Below, one piece after another: positions 5,903 to 8,442 of a DNA stretch of 8,442 nt. The DNA comes from Chthonomonadaceae bacterium (GTDB lineage Bacteria > Armatimonadota > Chthonomonadetes > Chthonomonadales > Chthonomonadaceae), in contig JACMPS010000510.1 of NCBI GenBank assembly GCA_014377395.1, forward strand, positions 1 through 8,442, written 5' to 3'. Position 1 is the stretch's first letter, and every line of letters begins with the position of its first letter. Position numbers and translations under genes: made by a program. The notes under the pieces are model-generated. The model had not been told where the DNA came from. It did no database searches and worked only from the letters and a program-made list of their open reading frames with translations.

Positions 5903-7168
5903 TTGCGAATCGCAGTCTGGTACAACCTGCACAGTGGCGGAGGAAAACGCGCTCTTTCGCACCAGATACGGGGGTTGCTAGCGCAGGGTCACACGGTAGA
6001 CCTCTGGAGTCCGCCTCTCCCGGATAAAGAAGCAATGGCACTCAGCCCGGAGGCAAAAGCCCACGTTGTTCCTCTGGATTACGATGCAGGTGTACGGGCG
6101 AATCCGCTCTCACGGCTTTCGGCGAAAAACCGACAAATTTATCGTTGCTTTGCCGCTGTTGACGCCCATTGTCGGCAATGTGCCACCGAAATCGAAGGGG
6201 GCAATTACGATCTTTTGCTGGCACACCCGTGCTATCTGACGGCGGCTCCCCCTATCGGACGCTATGTCAATCTGCCCTCACTGATTTACCTTCAAGAACC
6301 CAACCGGGGGCTTTACGAAGCCTCCGAACATTCACCCTGGCGTGCCGCCGAACCCGCTCTTCCCCGCTCACCCGGACAATTCCTAAGGCAATGGCAGGAA
6401 AAAGCAAGGGTGGCGGATTGCCGAATGTTGGTGCGCGAAGAACACAAAAGCGTCTCGGCTTTCGACAAAATTCTCGTCAATTCTTTCTTTAGCCGTGAGT
6501 CAATGCGACGTGCTTACGATCTCGACTCAAAAGTCTGCTATCTCGGTATTGACGCGGAGAATTTCCTTCATCGGCAATTGCCCCGCGAAAATTTCGTTGT
6601 GGGTCTTGGTGCTTTTGTTCCTGCGAAAAATCAAGCTTTTGTCATCGAAGCCCTCGCACGAGTCCCGGAACCGCGTCCGAAATTGGTCTGGATCGGAAAT
6701 ATCACGCTTGATCCCGCGTATCTGGAGGAATTGAAACGGCTTGCCGAATCGCTTCATGTCGAGTTCGAAGTCAGAAAAATGATCTCGGATAGAGACCTTG
6801 TTGATCTGTTGAATCGTGCCTCCATGATGCTTTCCGCCTCACGCCTCGAGCCTTTCGGCTACGCGCCGCTTGAAGCGAATGCCTGTGGAACTCCTGTGAT
6901 CGCGGTTGCGGAAGGCGGCGTCCGGGAAACCGTTATCGATGGAGAAAACGGATTGCTCGTCGAGAATGACCCCCAAGAAATGGCGGCGGCAATTATTCGG
7001 CTAAGAGATGATCCCGCTTTTGCAAGAAGGTTGGGCGAAAATGCCCGAAGGATTGTCGAAAGTAAATGGAACCTCGAAGCGGCGGCGGATCGCCTTGAAC
7101 AGTGCTTACAGTCGGTGACGACGCGAAGGCAGGAGAAAAGGATTGCCGATCCTGTTTCTGTGCTGTAA
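5903..7168 (+). CDS. Glycosyltransferase family 4 (GT-B fold), TTG start
   Basis: The 421-residue product begins at a TTG. The Rossmann strand M-R-I-A-V-W-Y-N starts at once, and the nearest in-frame ATG is more than 40 codons downstream and would remove it. Upstream there is only a loose purine run (GGGAAAGAAG). The N-terminal half has the donor/acceptor loop H-S-G-G-G-K (10-15), typical of many GT4 enzymes. The C-terminal half has G-A-F-V-P-A-K242-N-Q, W-I-G-N-I (263-267), the E-x7-E motif E316-P-F-G-Y-A-P-L-E324, A-C-G-T-P-V-I-A-V, and E-G-G-V-R-E-T-V-I-D-G-E-N-G-L-L-V (337-353). The arginine commonly found near the start of the second domain is alanine here (237 or 241, depending on alignment), while the lysine remains. 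No membrane helix is present. It likely extends the same surface glycan; the sugar is unknown. Confidence 0.9.
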   Translation: MRIAVWYNLHSGGGKRALSHQIRGLLAQGHTVDLWSPPLPDKEAMALSPEAKAHVVPLDYDAGVRANPLSRLSAKNRQIYRCFAAVDAHCRQCATEIEGGNYDLLLAHPCYLTAAPPIGRYVNLPSLIYLQEPNRGLYEASEHSPWRAAEPALPRSPGQFLRQWQEKARVADCRMLVREEHKSVSAFDKILVNSFFSRESMRRAYDLDSKVCYLGIDAENFLHRQLPRENFVVGLGAFVPAKNQAFVIEALARVPEPRPKLVWIGNITLDPAYLEELKRLAESLHVEFEVRKMISDRDLVDLLNRASMMLSASRLEPFGYAPLEANACGTPVIAVAEGGVRETVIDGENGLLVENDPQEMAAAIIRLRDDPAFARRLGENARRIVESKWNLEAAADRLEQCLQSVTTRRQEKRIADPVSVL

Positions 7169-7195
7169 AGTGACTATTTTCGAGAGATTTTCAGT

Positions 7196-8281
7196 ATGAT
7201 CCGTATTTCTATTTTGATGCCTCTGCTTTCCTATACACCGATTGGCGGGTACAAAGTGGCTTACGAGATTGGCACACGACTCTCAGAAAGAGGTTATCGG
7301 GTTACGTTTCTGCATTCGCGTAACTATACCACGCAAAGCACCCCCGTTGAAGCCCTGCACGGATTACTCTGGAAATTGCGGTACGGAGGGAGGAAATCTC
7401 GGAAACAGGTACAATGGTTTGATTTTCCGGCGGAGACTTCCCTGCGACTGGCTCCGAATTTTGAGCCGCGCTGGTGTCCCTCTACTGATGTTCTGATTGC
7501 GACAGGCTGGCAAACAGCAGAGTGGGCGCAGAATTTTCCCGTTTCTCCCAAACGCAAATTTTTCAACCTCTACGATTACGAAGTCTGGAAACACGCTGAG
7601 GCTACGACAAAAGCGAAGATAGAAACTGCCCTCTGTTTGCCGCTCCATTTTGTGGCGACCGGGTGCGCCGCCACCGAGTTGCTCACAGTTGTGGGACAAA
7701 CCCCCGTTGCGCTGATTCCTTGTGGACTCGATTTCAATTTACTAAAAATCAAAGTACCTGTAGCCGGGAGAAAACGGGGGCGCATCGGATTTCCTTACCG
7801 AAAGGAAGCCTACAAAGGTGCGGGGGATGCAGTCTCGGCTTACACCGAATTGCGGCAAAAATACGGAGACACGATGCAGTTTACGGCGTTTGGCTCCTCG
7901 CGTGAACCCGATTTGCCCGACTGGATTGAGTATTCGCAGGGATTGAGCGATGCCGTTCTGGTGGATTACTACAATTCGCTTTCGATCTTTGTGGCACCGT
8001 CCCATTATGAGGGTTGGGGGCTTCCCGGTGCGGAGGCGATGGCGTGTGGGTGCGCCCTTGTTTCAACCGACTCGGTGGGTTCCCGCGACTATGCCTTGCC
8101 GGAAATAACCGCACTCGTCTCTCCTCTGAAGAAGCCGCAAGTGTTGGCGGATCATATCGAACGGCTCTGGCTTGACGACGCGGAGCGTCTGAGATTTGCG
8201 AACGCAGGACACGAGTTTGTCCAGAAATTTAAATGGGATCGTTGCATTGACGGCTGGGAACGGCTTTTGACTTCGGGTTGA
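7196..8281 (+). CDS. Glycosyltransferase family 4 (GT-B fold), possibly WsaF/rhamnosyltransferase-like
   Basis: The 361-residue protein starts M-I-R-I-S-I-L-M-P with a G-G-Y-K loop at 17-20. The first domain contains F-F-N-L-Y-D-Y-E-V-W (122-131), reminiscent of the aromatic-Asp-Tyr-Glu segment in WsaF-type rhamnan transferases. The second domain has I-P-C-G-L-D-F (174-180) and I-G-F-P-Y-R202-K-E-A-Y-K207-G, where Arg and Lys would bind donor phosphates. The E-x7-E motif E272-G-W-G-L-P-G-A-E280 and A-C-G-C-A-L-V-S-T-D-S-V-G-S-R-D-Y follow. The ATG at 7196 is preceded by CGAGAGA about 9 bases upstream, a modest Shine-Dalgarno. It lies 27 bases after the previous GT4 gene, so the two are likely co-transcribed. 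Membership in GT4 is sure; the WsaF likeness rests on memory of motifs and is tentative. Confidence 0.88.
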   Translation: MIRISILMPLLSYTPIGGYKVAYEIGTRLSERGYRVTFLHSRNYTTQSTPVEALHGLLWKLRYGGRKSRKQVQWFDFPAETSLRLAPNFEPRWCPSTDVLIATGWQTAEWAQNFPVSPKRKFFNLYDYEVWKHAEATTKAKIETALCLPLHFVATGCAATELLTVVGQTPVALIPCGLDFNLLKIKVPVAGRKRGRIGFPYRKEAYKGAGDAVSAYTELRQKYGDTMQFTAFGSSREPDLPDWIEYSQGLSDAVLVDYYNSLSIFVAPSHYEGWGLPGAEAMACGCALVSTDSVGSRDYALPEITALVSPLKKPQVLADHIERLWLDDAERLRFANAGHEFVQKFKWDRCIDGWERLLTSG

Positions 8282-8303
8282 ATTCGAGTTGATTTCTGTC
8301 TTT

Positions 8304-8330
8304 CGGTAAACAAATGCGTTTGGTTATCCG
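8304..8330 (+). repeat. Imperfect hairpin after the last glycosyltransferase
   Basis: The stem pairs CGG-TAA-A-CAAA (8304-8314) with TTTG-G-TTA-T-CCG (8319-8330). That gives ten pairs, one A/G mismatch and one bulged T around a TGCG loop. No T-run follows, so it is not a normal intrinsic terminator. It may be a pause site, a weak terminator or an operator ahead of the next gene. Confidence 0.35.
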
Positions 8331-8386
8331 ATATTAGAAGCAGAGAAAGTCAACCCCCACCTTTATGAAAATCAACAAAGCAATTT

Positions 8387-8442
8387 ATGTCACTTGAAGC
8401 CACACCCGCCACGCCCGTCAGTAACTCTGAGCGCGTCGCTAA
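8387..8442 (+). CDS. Probable start of a further gene, cut off by the window end
   Basis: An ATG opens a frame that stays open to the last base: 18 full codons, starting M-S-L-E-A-T-P-A-T-P. The polar, Ala/Pro/Thr-rich start is typical of an unstructured N-terminus before a folded domain, and gives no family clue. There is no clear Shine-Dalgarno. It continues the + strand direction after a 105-base gap, so it could be the next member of the polysaccharide locus. A ten-codon frame from 8365 overlaps it and ends at 8397; that is probably chance. The open frame is too short to be certain. Confidence 0.4.
   Translation, partial: MSLEATPATPVSNSERVA

Noticed and set aside
7180..7190. TCGAGAGATTT repeated at 2452-2462 and 7180-7190
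   Set aside because: Several 11-base repeats are expected by chance in a window of this length, and the flanks differ.

Overview
The window is bacterial chromosomal DNA of roughly even base composition. All genes lie on the + strand and are tightly packed. I cannot name the species. The first gene has a perfect Shine-Dalgarno sequence, but most of the others have weak ones. A twin-arginine-exported NHL beta-propeller protein beside a large surface-polysaccharide glycosyltransferase set would suit a free-living Armatimonadota, Planctomycetota/Verrucomicrobiota-like or related bacterium. That is an inference from general style, not from a marker gene.

Region 1 (1-2314) holds two genes 6 bases apart. 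The first encodes a Tat-exported NHL/six-bladed beta-propeller protein resembling the lyase domain of peptidylglycine alpha-amidating enzymes. The second encodes a winged-helix DNA glycosylase-like protein of the YcaQ/AlkX (HTH_42) family, with its Gln-x-Asp motif intact. They may share a transcript, but no shared function is obvious.

Region 2 (2315-2645) is a 331-base non-coding gap. It carries the best promoter in the window: an extended -10 with a 17-base spacer that contains a small palindrome. About 235 bases of leader follow before the next gene.

Region 3 (2646-8281) is a run of five consecutive cytoplasmic glycosyltransferase genes in the order GT4, GT2, GT2, GT4, GT4. The two GT2 genes are clear tandem paralogues. 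Gaps are 27 to 55 bases, except for 121 bases before the fourth gene. That gap contains a nested hairpin followed by a T-rich tract, and the gene after it starts with TTG. Together the five enzymes look like the sugar-adding part of a pathway for an exopolysaccharide, O-antigen or capsule. No flippase, polymerase, ABC exporter, initiating sugar transferase or sugar-nucleotide synthesis gene is present, so the locus must extend beyond the window or be supplied from elsewhere.

Region 4 (8282-8442) has a hairpin without a T-tract and then the probable first 18 codons of another gene running off the end. I saw no tRNA, rRNA, CRISPR array, insertion sequence or phage gene. The most interesting points are the GT2 duplication with its unusually conserved DNA block, the promoter and leader architecture, the mid-operon hairpin, and the PAL-like exported propeller. 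I found no convincing evidence of a wholly new type of system.
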